From positions 1-64,000 of the forward strand of contig NZ_LACH01000002.1 of assembly GCF_000968015.1 (NCBI RefSeq): a DNA stretch of 64,000 nucleotides, written 5' to 3'. Positions 63,654 to 64,000 of this stretch are shown here, one piece after another. A program made the position numbers and the translations under genes. The notes under the pieces are model-generated. The model was not told the origin of the DNA. It made no database searches and saw nothing but the letters and a program-made list of their open reading frames with translations. The DNA comes from Pseudomonas fluorescens (lineage in GTDB: Bacteria > Pseudomonadota > Gammaproteobacteria > Pseudomonadales > Pseudomonadaceae). How positions within the stretch are numbered: the stretch's first letter is position 1; each line of letters starts with the position of its first letter.

Positions 63654-64000
63654 ATGAACAAGAACAATCGCCATCCTGCAGACGGTAAAAAACCAGTCAC
63701 CATTTTTGGTCCGGACTTTCCCTTCGCCTTCGACGACTGGATCGAGCACCCGGCCGGCCTGGGCAGCATCCCTGCGCACAATCATGGCACTGAGGTCGCG
63801 ATCGTCGGTGCTGGTATCGCAGGTTTAGTGGCCGCGTACGAATTGATGAAACTGGGCCTCAAGCCCGTCGTCTACGAAGCCTCGAAAATGGGCGGCCGTC
63901 TGCGCTCCCAGGCATTCAACGGCGCTGAAGGCATCATCGCCGAACTCGGCGGCATGCGCTTCCCGGTCTCGTCCACCGCGTTTTATCACTACGTCGACAA
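63654..64000 (+). CDS. davB: Lysine 2-monooxygenase (partial, cut by the window edge)
   Basis: N-terminal 115 codons of a flavin amine oxidase. The start MNKNNRHPADGKKPVTIFGP and the FAD motif VGAGIAGLVAAYELM (GAGIAG at 52-57) match P. putida DavB, which converts L-lysine to 5-aminopentanamide; tryptophan 2-monooxygenase (IaaM) is a close paralogue. AAGGT lies about five bases before the ATG. The gene runs past the window edge, so nothing can be said of the rest. Confidence 0.85.
   Translation, partial: MNKNNRHPADGKKPVTIFGPDFPFAFDDWIEHPAGLGSIPAHNHGTEVAIVGAGIAGLVAAYELMKLGLKPVVYEASKMGGRLRSQAFNGAEGIIAELGGMRFPVSSTAFYHYVD

Overview
The window is a 64 kb piece of a chromosome from a Pseudomonas of the fluorescens/putida lineage. 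The evidence is a Vfr-type CRP, the split trpE / trpGDC arrangement, AmgK-MurU next to LptD, an RmcA-type c-di-GMP protein beside rpoD, a lysine 2-monooxygenase (davB-like) at the right edge, and many GCGAGC(A/T)(A/G)GCTCGC-type REP palindromes. As I remember it, gene order matches the tyrS-to-rpoD block of P. putida. There is no rRNA, CRISPR array or prophage; one tRNA is present.

Layout, left to right. 1-6 kb: tyrS (-), an M23 envelope endopeptidase with anmK (+), erpA (-) and argC (-). 5.7-10.3 kb: a plus-strand run of hemJ, a nitronate monooxygenase, a DUF805 membrane protein, an SDR oxidoreductase, a HIT protein and coq7. 10.3-13.3 kb: speD, an OsmC protein, vfr and a lipoate-ligase-like protein. 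13.4-19.1 kb: trpC, trpD and trpG, then trpE, gph and rpe, all on the minus strand. 19.2-28.6 kb, minus strand: an iron alcohol dehydrogenase, a polyamine-type ABC transporter (ATPase, binding protein, two permeases) and a NarL-type two-component pair whose kinase carries its own solute-binding sensor. 28.7-32.3 kb: a DUF3530 protein, djlA, and murU and amgK. 32.4-40.0 kb, plus strand: lptD, surA, pdxA, rsmA, apaG, apaH, glpE. 40.3-45.3 kb: the stress cluster prkA-yeaH-ycgB (SpoVR). 45.4-49.3 kb: cca, folK and folB (-), plsY, tsaD (-). 49.4-54.0 kb: the macromolecular synthesis operon rpsU-dnaG-rpoD. 54.2-57.9 kb: rmcA. 57.9 kb: tRNA-Ile2(CAU). 58.0-60.4 kb: a small accessory segment. 60.4-64 kb: a PQQ glucose dehydrogenase, an Lrp/AsnC regulator and the start of davB.

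Most of the window is housekeeping. Functional groups are peptidoglycan recycling (anmK, amgK, murU), outer-membrane assembly (lptD, surA), tryptophan synthesis, one-step cofactor genes (folB, folK, pdxA, coq7, hemJ) and stationary-phase or stress signalling (prkA cluster, vfr, rmcA).

The most unusual part is the accessory segment between tRNA-Ile2 and gcd. It is bounded by two nearly identical terminator hairpins. It carries a HigBA-like toxin-antitoxin pair, a DUF3077 small gene behind a leader with nested inverted repeats that reach into its Shine-Dalgarno sequence, and an orphan protein that keeps FtsH-like metal ligands (HExxH plus a downstream Asp) without any ATPase domain. None of this was checked against a database; family names come from recognised motifs and lengths.
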